From the NCBI GenBank assembly GCA_014860575.1, contig JACZJK010000011.1:55715-119714 (forward strand): a stretch of DNA of 64,000 nt. The letters are read 5' to 3'. Made by a program: the position numbers and the translations under genes. This stretch comes from Bacteroidales bacterium (lineage in GTDB: Bacteria > Bacteroidota > Bacteroidia > Bacteroidales > JAAYJT01). Below are positions 16,584 to 24,520 of the stretch, one piece after another; the stretch's first letter is position 1; every line of letters begins with the position of its first letter. A model generated the notes under the pieces. It did not search any database and was not told where the DNA came from. It saw only the letters and a list, made by a program, of their open reading frames with translations.

Positions 16584-17050
16584 GCTTCCTTGATTTTCTT
16601 TTTACAATCTTCAATTATTTGCTTCATGTCATTGCCTAAAAGGTTGGTGAAATACTTGTCGTTGATCATTAACACCGGCGCTGAACCGCAGGCACCAATG
16701 CAGCTAACCACTTCAAGGCTAAAGAGCCCGTCGCGTGTTATCTGTCCGTTGCTGATCTTAAGTTCGTTTTCAAGTTCCTCAAGTACACTTCCGGTACCCA
16801 GTACATGGCAAGCTGTACCATTACATATTTTGATATGGAATTTTGCCCGGGGTTCGAAATGGAAATAGTCATAAAAAGTGGCAACACCGTAGATTTTACT
16901 CGCCGGCAGCTTCAGGAAGCGGCTGACCTTGATGATAGCTTCTTCCGAAATATAGCCTTGCTCTTCCTGTATGCATTCCAGGATAGGGATAAGGTTATCA
17001 CGTTGGGAACCAGAAAATTTCTCAATTATTGTGTCTATTTCCGCTATCAT
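16580..17050 (-). CDS. hydC: NuoE-like [2Fe-2S] subunit HydC of the trimeric hydrogenase
   Basis: A 156-residue NuoE/thioredoxin-like protein. The four ligands of its [2Fe-2S] cluster are Cys76 and Cys81 (CNGTAC) and Cys117 and Cys121 (CIGAC). The helical N-terminal half (ILECIQEEQGYISEEAI, KIYGVATFYDYF) is typical. It is the first gene of the HydCBA operon. A perfect -7 box and Rex-like operators lie just upstream. It works with HydB and HydA in the cytoplasm. Confidence 0.95.
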   Translation of the reverse strand: MIAEIDTIIEKFSGSQRDNLIPILECIQEEQGYISEEAIIKVSRFLKLPASKIYGVATFYDYFHFEPRAKFHIKICNGTACHVLGTGSVLEELENELKISNGQITRDGLFSLEVVSCIGACGSAPVLMINDKYFTNLLGNDMKQIIEDCKKKIKEA

Positions 17051-17131
17051 CGAAAGTGTAATTATTGGATCAGAGTATCAAATCCCGGTTGTAATTTTAA
17101 ATATTAATTTATTTCGCAAATAAATTGCCGA

Positions 17132-17139
17132 CAAAGATA
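17132..17139 (-). promoter_or_regulatory. -7 promoter box of the hydCBA operon
   Basis: On the minus strand TATCTTTG fits TAnnTTTG exactly, placing transcription start near 17125 and giving a leader of about 75 nt to hydC. The -33 region falls inside the Rex-like operator at 17145-17162, and no clear TTG is present there. Confidence 0.55.
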
Positions 17140-17144
17140 ATCAT

Positions 17145-17210
17145 TTGTTATTTGATTAACAGTGTTAAGTTAATAACAGCTCCGTAATTAATCTGTTAAA
17201 GTTTTAAATA
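17145..17210. promoter_or_regulatory. Cluster of Rex-like operators before hydC
   Basis: Three adjacent sites resemble the Rex consensus TTGTTAAN4TTAACAA. TTGTTAT-TTGA-TTAACAG (17145-17162) matches 12 of 14 positions, GTGTTAA-GTTA-ATAACAG (17162-17179) matches 11 of 14, and CTGTTAA-AGTT-TTAAATA (17193-17210) is weaker. The first sits immediately upstream of the -7 box, where bound Rex would block RNA polymerase. rex itself lies downstream at 8200-8838. Confidence 0.55.
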
Positions 17211-17307
17211 ATCCTGAATATTCCGGATTCGATTAATTAATCATGACCTAAAATCTATCATATCTGTCAATGATTTGATCAGGGCATATTAATAAGCGTA
17301 TAAAACC

Positions 17308-17342
17308 TGATAAAAATCATTTTTTTCAACCTAATGAATTTG
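17308..17342 (+). promoter_or_regulatory. FNR-type box and -7-like element before the nickel permease gene
   Basis: TGATAAAAATCA (17308-17319) is a perfect TGAT-N4-ATCA inverted repeat, the core of FNR boxes. A -7-like TGAATTTG (17335-17342, one mismatch to TAnnTTTG) follows, putting the box roughly 36-40 bp before the predicted start of transcription, an activator position. The same box in the same flanking sequence recurs at 25250. Confidence 0.55.
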
Positions 17343-17377
17343 GTTATTAGCTGCCTGAAACTTAACCCATTTTTACG

Positions 17378-18094
17378 ATGATCACACCCGAACTCCAGCT
17401 ATTACTAATAACAGCCGCGTCCATTGGGTTCATCCATACACTTATCGGACCCGATCATTACCTTCCTTTCATTGTTATGGCAAAAGCCGGCAAATGGACA
17501 TTTCGAAAAACAATGCTGGTAACGGTACTATGCGGAATCGGCCATGTAGCCGGCTCAGTGATCCTGGGATTTATCGGTATTGCAGCAGGCATAGTGCTGA
17601 CCAGATTGGAATTTATTGAAGGATTTCGGGGTGATATTGCCATTTGGGTGCTGATCGCTTTTGGATTGGTTTATATGGTCTGGGGTCTGCGAAGGGCATG
17701 GCACAACAAGTCACACACGCACAAGCATATCCACGAAGATGGAACCATTCACACTCACGACCATACACATTATGAGGGGCACGCCCACGTCCACGAGAAC
17801 GAAAAACAGAAATCCATTACCCCCTGGGTTCTTTTCATTATTTTTGTGCTAGGCCCCTGCGAGCCTCTGATTCCGCTGCTTATGTATCCTGCTGCAATGC
17901 AAAGCACAACCGGAATCTGGGCAGTAAGCCTTGTTTTTGCTGCGGCCACAATTGGAACCATGACAACCATTGTAGCATTTGCTTATGCCGGATTAAAACC
18001 CATCAGAACCGTATTCCTTGAAAAATATGTGCATGCCATTGCAGGCTTCACCCTGTTGGTAAGTGGCTTGGCGATGCAGTTTCTGGGACTCTGA
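17378..18094 (+). CDS. Putative nickel permease with His-rich loop (UreH/NicO-like)
   Basis: A 238-residue inner-membrane protein with about six hydrophobic segments. HTLIGPDHYLPF in the first helices resembles the metal-binding HX4DH-type motif of NicO/NiCoT-related transporters. A cytoplasmic-type loop at residues about 108-142 carries some fourteen His (SHTHKHIHEDGTIHTHDHTH and beyond). GPCEPLIPLLMYPA is a second conserved block. The context is strong: it sits between hydC and hypB and has the same FNR-type box as the [NiFe] operon, so nickel import for the hydrogenase is inferred. Related UreH-domain proteins are sometimes annotated as sulfite exporters, and the transport direction cannot be read from sequence. 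Confidence 0.7.
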   Translation: MITPELQLLLITAASIGFIHTLIGPDHYLPFIVMAKAGKWTFRKTMLVTVLCGIGHVAGSVILGFIGIAAGIVLTRLEFIEGFRGDIAIWVLIAFGLVYMVWGLRRAWHNKSHTHKHIHEDGTIHTHDHTHYEGHAHVHENEKQKSITPWVLFIIFVLGPCEPLIPLLMYPAAMQSTTGIWAVSLVFAAATIGTMTTIVAFAYAGLKPIRTVFLEKYVHAIAGFTLLVSGLAMQFLGL

Positions 18095-18190
18095 GAATTT
18101 CGGATTGACGATTTTCGATTTCGGATTTCTGATAACTGATTACTGACCACCGATCACCGATTACTGATTACTAATTACCGATTACCGGTC
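18095..18190. repeat. Short-word repeats running into the hypB 3' end
   Basis: Variants of CGATTACTGATTAC and TTTCGGATTGACGATTT lie between the convergent permease and hypB genes. The pattern continues past the hypB stop codon (18175-18177) into its last codons. Confidence 0.6.
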
Positions 18191-18987
18191 ACCGAATTCC
18201 TCAGCCAGTCAATAAAAGGCTCCAAACCATCACCTGTTTTTGCTGAAAGTTCGAATATTTTGATGCGGGGATTGATGAGCAAAGCATTTTTTTTGGTTTT
18301 CTCCATATCGAATCCGGTGTAAGGAAGCAGATCTGTTTTAGTAATAAGACACAGATGGGAAGTGTCAAACATGTTTGGGTATTTCAATGGTTTGTCCTCT
18401 CCTTCAGCGGTGCTTAATAAAACGATCCGGTAATTTTCACCTAAATCAAACAGCGAGGGACACATTAGATTGCCAACATTTTCAATAATGAGCAATGCAC
18501 CATCTTTAGGATTAAGTTGTTTCACAGCCTGGCCGACAGTTTCAGCCTCGAGGTGGCAACTGCTGCCGGTATTTATCTGTAAAACCGGAACGTCCAGTTT
18601 TGCGATGCGGTCGGCATCAAGCGTACTTTGCTGGTCGCCTTCGATCACGTAAATGGCGGCATCTTTGCCAAGCTGTTTGATGATCTCCTCAACCAGAGTG
18701 GTTTTTCCCGAACCGGGTGAACTTACCAGATTTAGGACGGTAATGTCTTTTGCTTTGCAGTAACCGCGATTTCTCTCGGCATGAAGCTGGTTTTTGCTTA
18801 GTATTTCCTGTTCCACGATCACTTCTCTTCGTACATGTTCATGGTGGTGATCATGAGAGTGATCATGATTGTGTTCATGATCATGCCCATGCTCGTGATT
18901 GTGATCATGTACATGGTTATGATGATGTTGCCCGGGCTTTATTATCCGGGTTTCCGATGGGTTTCCGCATCCGCAGGTATCGCACAT
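18175..18987 (-). CDS. hypB: Hydrogenase nickel incorporation GTPase HypB
   Basis: A 270-residue GTPase that delivers nickel to the [NiFe] large subunit with HypA. It begins MCDTCGCGNP, the high-affinity N-terminal nickel motif. Residues about 20-52 are a His-rich tract with some twenty His that probably stores nickel. The G domain has SSPGSGKTTLVEEI (P-loop), EGDQQSTLDADRI and the metal-binding GSSCHLEA region, plus ITKTDLLPY (guanine-specificity NKxD-like TKTD). The final residues VTGNR overlap an intergenic repeat. It is the last gene of the hypF-C-D-E-A-B series. Confidence 0.96.
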   Translation of the reverse strand: MCDTCGCGNPSETRIIKPGQHHHNHVHDHNHEHGHDHEHNHDHSHDHHHEHVRREVIVEQEILSKNQLHAERNRGYCKAKDITVLNLVSSPGSGKTTLVEEIIKQLGKDAAIYVIEGDQQSTLDADRIAKLDVPVLQINTGSSCHLEAETVGQAVKQLNPKDGALLIIENVGNLMCPSLFDLGENYRIVLLSTAEGEDKPLKYPNMFDTSHLCLITKTDLLPYTGFDMEKTKKNALLINPRIKIFELSAKTGDGLEPFIDWLRNSVTGNR

Positions 18988-19059
18988 GGTGGTGGGGTTT
19001 TGGGTGATTATTGAGTGATCTTTGCTAATTTGAAGGCTTATTACTTCTATTTAGAATAT

Positions 19060-19187
19060 AAGGTCAGAAGTCCGGAGTCCGAATACTGAAGACCATTTCC
19101 AAAAGCTAAGTCTGAATACCAACTACCGATTACTGATTACCGATTTCCATCTTCCGACTTCCGACTTCTGACTTCGGACTTCCGGCT
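19060..19187. repeat. Short-word repeats between hypA and hypB
   Basis: Variants of TTCCGACTTC, GATTACTGATTACCG and GTCCGAATAC fill most of the 200-bp gap between hypA and hypB. No promoter was recognised, so hypB may still be co-transcribed. Confidence 0.6.
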
Positions 19188-19529
19188 CTACTCCGCCTCA
19201 ATTGATTTCACAAACAACTCCCTGCCTTTCAGGATTTTTGTTTCAAAACCTTTGCATTTCGGGCACTCTGCAACAAAGCCTATCGGTTCAAACTCCTTTT
19301 TACATATTTGACATTCAGCAACTGCTTTTTGCTTATGGATAACGATTTCCGCACCTTCAATTGATGAGCCTTTACCTGCCGACTCAAGCGAAAAACGCAA
19401 TGCACTTACGTCAACACAGGTTAACTCACCGATGACAATGTGAATAGCATGAATTTTCTTCATTCCATTCTGCAGAAGCGTCTTCTCAGCAATTTCAAAA
19501 ATTCCGGTGGCGACCGAGAGTTCGTGCAT
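19188..19529 (-). CDS. hypA: Hydrogenase maturation nickel chaperone HypA
   Basis: A 113-residue HypA. The N-terminal MHELSVA supplies the nickel ligand His2. The zinc site is formed by CQIC and CPKC in the C-terminal half. VIGELTCVDVSALRFSLE is a conserved family block. It passes nickel to the hydrogenase large subunit with HypB. The start lies 12 bp from the hypE stop, in the same direction. Confidence 0.96.
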   Translation of the reverse strand: MHELSVATGIFEIAEKTLLQNGMKKIHAIHIVIGELTCVDVSALRFSLESAGKGSSIEGAEIVIHKQKAVAECQICKKEFEPIGFVAECPKCKGFETKILKGRELFVKSIEAE

Positions 19530-19541
19530 TAGGATGTAAAT

Positions 19542-20561
19542 TTAACAAATCCTTGGCAATTGTTCACCGGCCAACATACTAATAATTCTCCTACCTCCGA
19601 TATTGGTTTTCATTACTACCTTTCCCTGGTAATCCTCTACAATTCTACCGATCATTGCAGCATGTTTACCATGCCCTGATTTTTGTAATAATTCCAAAAC
19701 CTCATCCGTTGCCTTTGGGGGAATTACAAGCAGGATTTTTCCCTCATTTGCAATATACAGCGGGTCGAATCCATAAACTTCGCACATGCCTCGGACAGGT
19801 TCGGAAACGGGGATCATAGTTTCATCAATTTCAATTCCGAAAAGTTTGTTTTCAGCTATTTCTGCCAGCACTGAAGCAAAACCCCCGCGGGTAGGATCGC
19901 GCATGAAATGTATTGGCAGGCCGGCATCCAGCAATGGCTGAATCATCAGGTTAAGTGGTGCGCAATCGGATTGCAGATCAGATGTAAATCCAAGCTGGTT
20001 GCGCGCAGCCAGAACAGCCATGCCATGATCACCGAGGGTTCCGCTGATGATGATATGATCGCCAGGCTGAATGTGTTTGCCTGAACCAATATCTTCGTGT
20101 TCTTTTCGAACCCGCCCTATGCCTGACGTGGTGATAAACAATTTGTCACATTGCCCCCTCCCCACCACCTTGGTATCGCCGCAAACAATTCTCACACTGG
20201 CGTACCTGGCAGTTTCGGCCATTGTTTGCACGATCTCTTCAAGCACGCTGAATTCAAGGCCTTCCTCAATGATAAATGCAACGCTCAGATAAAGGGGTTG
20301 AGCGCCGGCAGCAACAAGATCGTTGATCGTTCCGCAAACTGCAATTTTGCCAATGTTTCCTCCGGCAAAAAACAGCGGTTGCACCACGTAAGCATCGGTG
20401 GTAAAAGCAAGCCTGCCTTCAACGACTGGCATAACAGCAGAATCAGCCTGGGCTAAAAGCACCGGATCATTGAAGTGCTTCAGGAACACTTTTTCAATCA
20501 GCTCATGCATCAGTTTTCCACCGCTGCCATGTCCCAATAATATTTTTTCATGAGTTTGCAT
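19542..20561 (-). CDS. hypE: Hydrogenase maturation protein HypE
   Basis: About 339 residues from the ATG at 20561; the frame extends to 20609 but MQTHEKILLGHGSGGKLMHE is the family start. HypE dehydrates the thiocarboxamide made by HypF to a thiocyanate, the source of CN ligands, and the acceptor is the C-terminal Cys, visible here as PRIC at the end. ATP-binding AIR-synthase features include GHGSGGK, FTTDAYVV and GTINDLVAAGA. The start codon lies inside the end of hypD (14-bp overlap), indicating translational coupling. Confidence 0.95.
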   Translation of the reverse strand: MQTHEKILLGHGSGGKLMHELIEKVFLKHFNDPVLLAQADSAVMPVVEGRLAFTTDAYVVQPLFFAGGNIGKIAVCGTINDLVAAGAQPLYLSVAFIIEEGLEFSVLEEIVQTMAETARYASVRIVCGDTKVVGRGQCDKLFITTSGIGRVRKEHEDIGSGKHIQPGDHIIISGTLGDHGMAVLAARNQLGFTSDLQSDCAPLNLMIQPLLDAGLPIHFMRDPTRGGFASVLAEIAENKLFGIEIDETMIPVSEPVRGMCEVYGFDPLYIANEGKILLVIPPKATDEVLELLQKSGHGKHAAMIGRIVEDYQGKVVMKTNIGGRRIISMLAGEQLPRIC

Positions 20562-21630
20562 ACCTGAAAAAGCTTTGACAGGCGCCTTCGGCGGAGACCA
20601 TACAGGCACCTATTGGGTTAGCCGGTGTACATGTTTTTCTAAAAAGCTTGCATTCCGTTGGTTTTAGTAAGCCTTTGAGTACATCGCCGCAGCGGCAGCC
20701 AGTCGGATCAGCAGGTTCATTTGTGCTCAGGCCATAAACCACAGATGCATCAAAGCCTTTATAGTTTGCTGATGGTTTTAACCCGCTATTTGCAAGAATA
20801 CCTAGGCCTCGCCACCATGCATCACATGGCTCAAACACCTGATTCAGTATTTGTTGTGCTTTCACATTTCCTTGGGACTTCACTGCTCGGGTATATTGAA
20901 TTTCAACCGCTGCATTTTTATTTTCCTGCTGCTGAACCAGCATCAGGATGGACTGCAGTAAATCAAGTGGTTCGAACCCTGAAACAACACAACCCACACC
21001 GAATTGGTCAACAAGGGGTTCGTACATTTTTGTTCCTGATATGGTGCTTACGTGACCTGGACAAAGATAGGCATCTACCTTAACGCCCTCATGGATAATA
21101 GCGGCCATGGCCGGAGGCATGATTTTGTGGGCGCTGTATAAAAAGAAATTTTTTAACCCCAGTTCGTTTGCTTTCTGCAATGCAACAGCGCTGGCCGGGG
21201 CTGTGGTTTCAAAACCAATTCCTAAAAAAACATGGTTTGTTTCCGGATCTTGTGCTGCCATTTCTATGCATTGCAGCGGCGAATAAACAATCCTGACATT
21301 AGCTCCATCCGCCTGTGCTTTTTCCAGGGTGGATTCAGAACCCGGCACCCTTATCAGATCACCGTAAGTACAAACCATCGTTTGGTCGCGCATTGACAGT
21401 CCAATAGCATGATCAATAAAGCCCCGGCCTGTGACGCAAACCGGGCAACCAGGGCCGGAAAGCAGCGTGATGGTGTTGGGCAATAGCGCCGGAATTCCAA
21501 ATCGGTGCAAAGCCATGGTATGGCCACCACAAACTTCCATGATGGTGATTTCGCGAACAGCTTCCTTATGAATCCGCTCCAGTAGAGTTTCACAAAGTTC
21601 ACGATCACGGAAGTCGTTGATGAATTTCAC
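20548..21630 (-). CDS. hypD: Hydrogenase maturation protein HypD
   Basis: A 360-residue scaffold that assembles the Fe(CN)2CO unit with HypC. Conserved elements are EVCGGHTMALHRFG, LLSGPGCPVCVTG (catalytic Cys pair), FLGIGFETTAP and the C-terminal [4Fe-4S] region with CRCGDVLKG, KTCTP and GACMVS. Length fits. It is followed by hypE with overlap and preceded by hypC across a repeat-filled gap of about 200 bp. Confidence 0.96.
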   Translation of the reverse strand: MKFINDFRDRELCETLLERIHKEAVREITIMEVCGGHTMALHRFGIPALLPNTITLLSGPGCPVCVTGRGFIDHAIGLSMRDQTMVCTYGDLIRVPGSESTLEKAQADGANVRIVYSPLQCIEMAAQDPETNHVFLGIGFETTAPASAVALQKANELGLKNFFLYSAHKIMPPAMAAIIHEGVKVDAYLCPGHVSTISGTKMYEPLVDQFGVGCVVSGFEPLDLLQSILMLVQQQENKNAAVEIQYTRAVKSQGNVKAQQILNQVFEPCDAWWRGLGILANSGLKPSANYKGFDASVVYGLSTNEPADPTGCRCGDVLKGLLKPTECKLFRKTCTPANPIGACMVSAEGACQSFFRYANS

Positions 21631-21680
21631 GGGAAGGGGTTTGTTGTTATAATTGTTATAATGGTTGTAGTTGTTTTAGA

Positions 21681-21836
21681 GTTCGGCGTTCCAGGTGCCA
21701 AGTTCGACGTTCCAAGTTCAACGTTCCAAATGAGGATGTATATTCTCTGATTACTGAATACTGAAAACCGATCACTGATCACCGATTACCGTTTACCAAC
21801 TCCCGACTTCGGTCTTCCGACTTCGGACTCCCGACC
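21681..21836. repeat. Short-word repeats between hypC and hypD
   Basis: From 21681 variants of GTTCGACGTTCCAA, then GATTACTGAATACTG, then CTTCCGACTTCGG run up to the hypC stop. No regulatory signal was recognised inside. Confidence 0.6.
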
Positions 21837-22049
21837 TCACCCCTTCATCGCTCTGACCAACTCCAACTGCGCCAGTGCATCCTCCTCGCTGATTAGTTGC
21901 AAGGCAAAACCCGAATGGATCAACACATAATCGCCCAAACTGACTTCTTCGAGCAACTGAATTCCAACGCTGATGCTTGTTCCGCCCACATCTACCAGGG
22001 CAGTTTCGTTTTCAATGGAAATTACTTTTCCGGGAACACTTAAACACAT
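21837..22049 (-). CDS. hypC: Hydrogenase maturation chaperone HypC
   Basis: A 70-residue HypC/HupF-family chaperone. It begins MCLSVPGKV with the essential Cys2 that holds the iron unit during transfer from HypD to the large subunit. VDVGGTSISVGIQLLEEV and LGDYVLIHSGFAL complete the family pattern. Its start overlaps the end of hypF by 10 bp. Confidence 0.96.
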   Translation of the reverse strand: MCLSVPGKVISIENETALVDVGGTSISVGIQLLEEVSLGDYVLIHSGFALQLISEEDALAQLELVRAMKG

Positions 22050-24325
22050 AACATCATCCTCCTTTTTGCGGCCACCGCCAGTTGACCGAGTGAAATTCCA
22101 CCATCATTGGGCGGCACCTGCGAATGCATAAAAGTACTAAAGTTTTTTATTCCCAACGACTTGATAATTTTTTCTGCAAGAATTTTGTTCTGGAATGAGC
22201 CGCCTGAAAGCACCACTTTTCTAATTCCCGATTTTTTACTTGCAGCTATCACACTCTGGATCGCCAACCCAGCGACTGCATTGTGCAATTTAGCGGAAAT
22301 AAAGCCAATGTCTTTTTTGTTTTCAAGGTCTTTCATTAATTCCTGAACCAAGGGTTCAAGTTGCCATATCCCTTCCCTGATAGTTGCAGCATAAGATGCT
22401 TTAATTTTTTTATCAGCCAGCGCCTCAAGCCGCATGGGGCCTTCGGCTTCGAAAGCAGGCGAAATACATAGCCCTGTGAGGGCTGCCACCGCATCAAAGA
22501 GCCGTCCGAGTCCGCATGAATATGCAATGTTTATGTTTTTTTGCAAAGCCTCTGAAATCAATTTAAATTGCAAAAGCGGAACCGAAGGAAATAATTTCCC
22601 GGCGTAAGCAATACAGTCCTTTCCGAAAGCCTGGTAAAGCAAAGCCAGTGCAATGCGCCAGGGTTCCTCAATGGCTTTATCACCGCCTGGTAAAGGTATG
22701 TAGGCCATATGAGAAAAACGTTTGTACTGAACAAGGTCAGCAATCATTACTTCACTGCCCCAGATGTTGCCATCAACACCCAAACCTGTTCCATCGAAGC
22801 TGAGACCGATAACAGGCTCATCAAGCTGATGCTCTGCCATGCAGGACGCAATATGTGCATGATGATGCTGCACATGTACTACGGGCAGGCTAAGTGATCC
22901 GGCAAACTGCGTGGATAAATAATCGGGATGCAGGTCTGCAGCAACCAGGGTTGGTTCGAACCGGAAAAGGCGCTTGAACCGCTTGATACTTTCTGTAAAA
23001 AACGCATAGGTTTCCATGTTTTTCAGGTCGCCTATATGCTGACTCATGATGGCCTGATTGCCTTTGCCAATGCAAAACGTGTTTTTCAGCTCTGCACCAA
23101 CGGCCAGAATCCCTTCAGCATCAAGATTCAATTTAACCGGTTTCGGAACAAAACCGCGCGAACGTCTTATCATTACAGGCCTATCGCTGATCACTTTCAC
23201 AAGCGAATCATCCACCCGGTTGTATATATCACGATTGTAGGTTACAAAAGTATTGGTGATGGAAGTTAATTGATGTTTGGCTTCTGAATCATCAATCACA
23301 ACGGGTTCATCCGAAATATTTCCACTGGTAAACACAATGGCCGGGGTTTGCAGCACTTCAAAAAGCAGGAAGTGGATAGGCATATAAGGTAAAATAGCGC
23401 CAATAGTGTCGAGCCCATTATTTATAGCAGCTGATAACTTCTTTTTTGAGCGCAAAAGAACAATCGGCCTTTGCCAGGATCCCAACAGGTTTTTCTCAGT
23501 TTCTCCAATATAGGCATATTTTTTTAGCACAGCCAGATCACTGAACATAACTGCCAGTGGCTTTCCATCTCTTTTCTTGCGAACCCTGATTTGATTCACT
23601 GCATTCTCATTCATGGCATCGCAGATAAGCTGATAACCGCCGGTTCCTTTTAACGCAATGATTTCACCGCCTGCGATTAAAGATTTCGCCTCCAATAATA
23701 ACTCACTGATATTAATATTTCTGGGTGGCTTGCCGGTTTCAGCAATCCGGTAAACCGGTCCGCAATGGTTACAAGCCACTGGCTGGGCATGAAAGCGGCG
23801 ATCAAGAATGTTCCTGTACTCTGACTCACAAAACTTGCACATTGCAAAAGGAGACATGGTGGTCTTGGGGCGATCGTAAGGTAAATCTTTAATAATTGAA
23901 AACCTGGGGCCGCAATGGGTGCAGTTAATCAGGGGATAGGCGATGCGGTGAGCTTGTGTTTTCATATCCCTCAGGCAATCCTCACAAAGGGCAATATCAG
24001 GGCTGATCTCGGTAATTCCTAATGATGTTTCCCTGCTTTTAGTGATCTCAAAACTTTGCTTAGGTTCGCACGAAACCGGCTCAACCGAAACAGATTCAAT
24101 ATCGGAAGCGGCAGGCGCTTCGTTTATAAGCGCTTCCAAAAACTTCTGAACAGACACTCCATTTTCCTGTAAAAGAATCAACACGCCGTCGGTACGGTTC
24201 TCTACCCACCCGTGAAATCCCATTCGTGTTGCAAGCCGGTAAACATAAGGACGGAACCCTACACCCTGAACAAGGCCTTTAACTGTGATGAGGGAGGCGG
24301 GGGTTGTTGTGGGAGGGTGGTTCAT
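22040..24325 (-). CDS. hypF: Carbamoyltransferase HypF
   Basis: About 761 residues from the ATG at 24325. The frame runs to 24394, but a -7 promoter box at 24383-24390 would then lie inside the gene, and the acylphosphatase domain begins just after MNHPP. Domains: acylphosphatase (VKGLVQGVGFRPYVYRL); zinc fingers (CEDC, CTHCGP, CKFC, CNHCGP); YrdC-like (ALKGTGGYQLICDA, KPLAVMF); Kae1-like (VQHHHAHIASCMAEH, GLSFDGTGLG, VLSGGSFQN). It carbamoylates the HypE C-terminal Cys using carbamoyl phosphate and ATP. It leads the hyp operon. Confidence 0.95.
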   Translation of the reverse strand: MNHPPTTTPASLITVKGLVQGVGFRPYVYRLATRMGFHGWVENRTDGVLILLQENGVSVQKFLEALINEAPAASDIESVSVEPVSCEPKQSFEITKSRETSLGITEISPDIALCEDCLRDMKTQAHRIAYPLINCTHCGPRFSIIKDLPYDRPKTTMSPFAMCKFCESEYRNILDRRFHAQPVACNHCGPVYRIAETGKPPRNINISELLLEAKSLIAGGEIIALKGTGGYQLICDAMNENAVNQIRVRKKRDGKPLAVMFSDLAVLKKYAYIGETEKNLLGSWQRPIVLLRSKKKLSAAINNGLDTIGAILPYMPIHFLLFEVLQTPAIVFTSGNISDEPVVIDDSEAKHQLTSITNTFVTYNRDIYNRVDDSLVKVISDRPVMIRRSRGFVPKPVKLNLDAEGILAVGAELKNTFCIGKGNQAIMSQHIGDLKNMETYAFFTESIKRFKRLFRFEPTLVAADLHPDYLSTQFAGSLSLPVVHVQHHHAHIASCMAEHQLDEPVIGLSFDGTGLGVDGNIWGSEVMIADLVQYKRFSHMAYIPLPGGDKAIEEPWRIALALLYQAFGKDCIAYAGKLFPSVPLLQFKLISEALQKNINIAYSCGLGRLFDAVAALTGLCISPAFEAEGPMRLEALADKKIKASYAATIREGIWQLEPLVQELMKDLENKKDIGFISAKLHNAVAGLAIQSVIAASKKSGIRKVVLSGGSFQNKILAEKIIKSLGIKNFSTFMHSQVPPNDGGISLGQLAVAAKRRMMLCV

Positions 24326-24382
24326 TTTGGTTTTGTAATTTTTATAAGCCGGTTTCAGTAATCGGTTCTTAACAAAATCACC

Positions 24383-24390
24383 CAAAGATA
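24383..24390 (-). promoter_or_regulatory. -7 promoter box of the hyp operon
   Basis: Minus-strand TATCTTTG matches TAnnTTTG exactly and is the same octamer as before hydC. It predicts a start of transcription near 24376, about 50 nt before hypF. No good -33 element was seen. Confidence 0.45.
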
Positions 24391-24500
24391 GCACAAACTA
24401 AAATTATTCGTATATTTCGCCACTTTTTCATTCCTGCTACCTGGCCAAACTCATTTTCAAACTCCTGGTTCGCTGAAACATTTCTTTAACGGGGCTTTTC

Positions 24501-24516
24501 GTACGCCAAACCGTAC
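24501..24516. promoter_or_regulatory. Inverted repeat next to the Crp/Fnr gene start
   Basis: GTACG-N6-CGTAC lies 4 bp before the ATG of the regulator gene. It may be an operator for self-control or a leader structure. It does not resemble the TGAT-N4-ATCA boxes elsewhere in the window. Confidence 0.25.
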
Positions 24517-24520
24517 TGCC

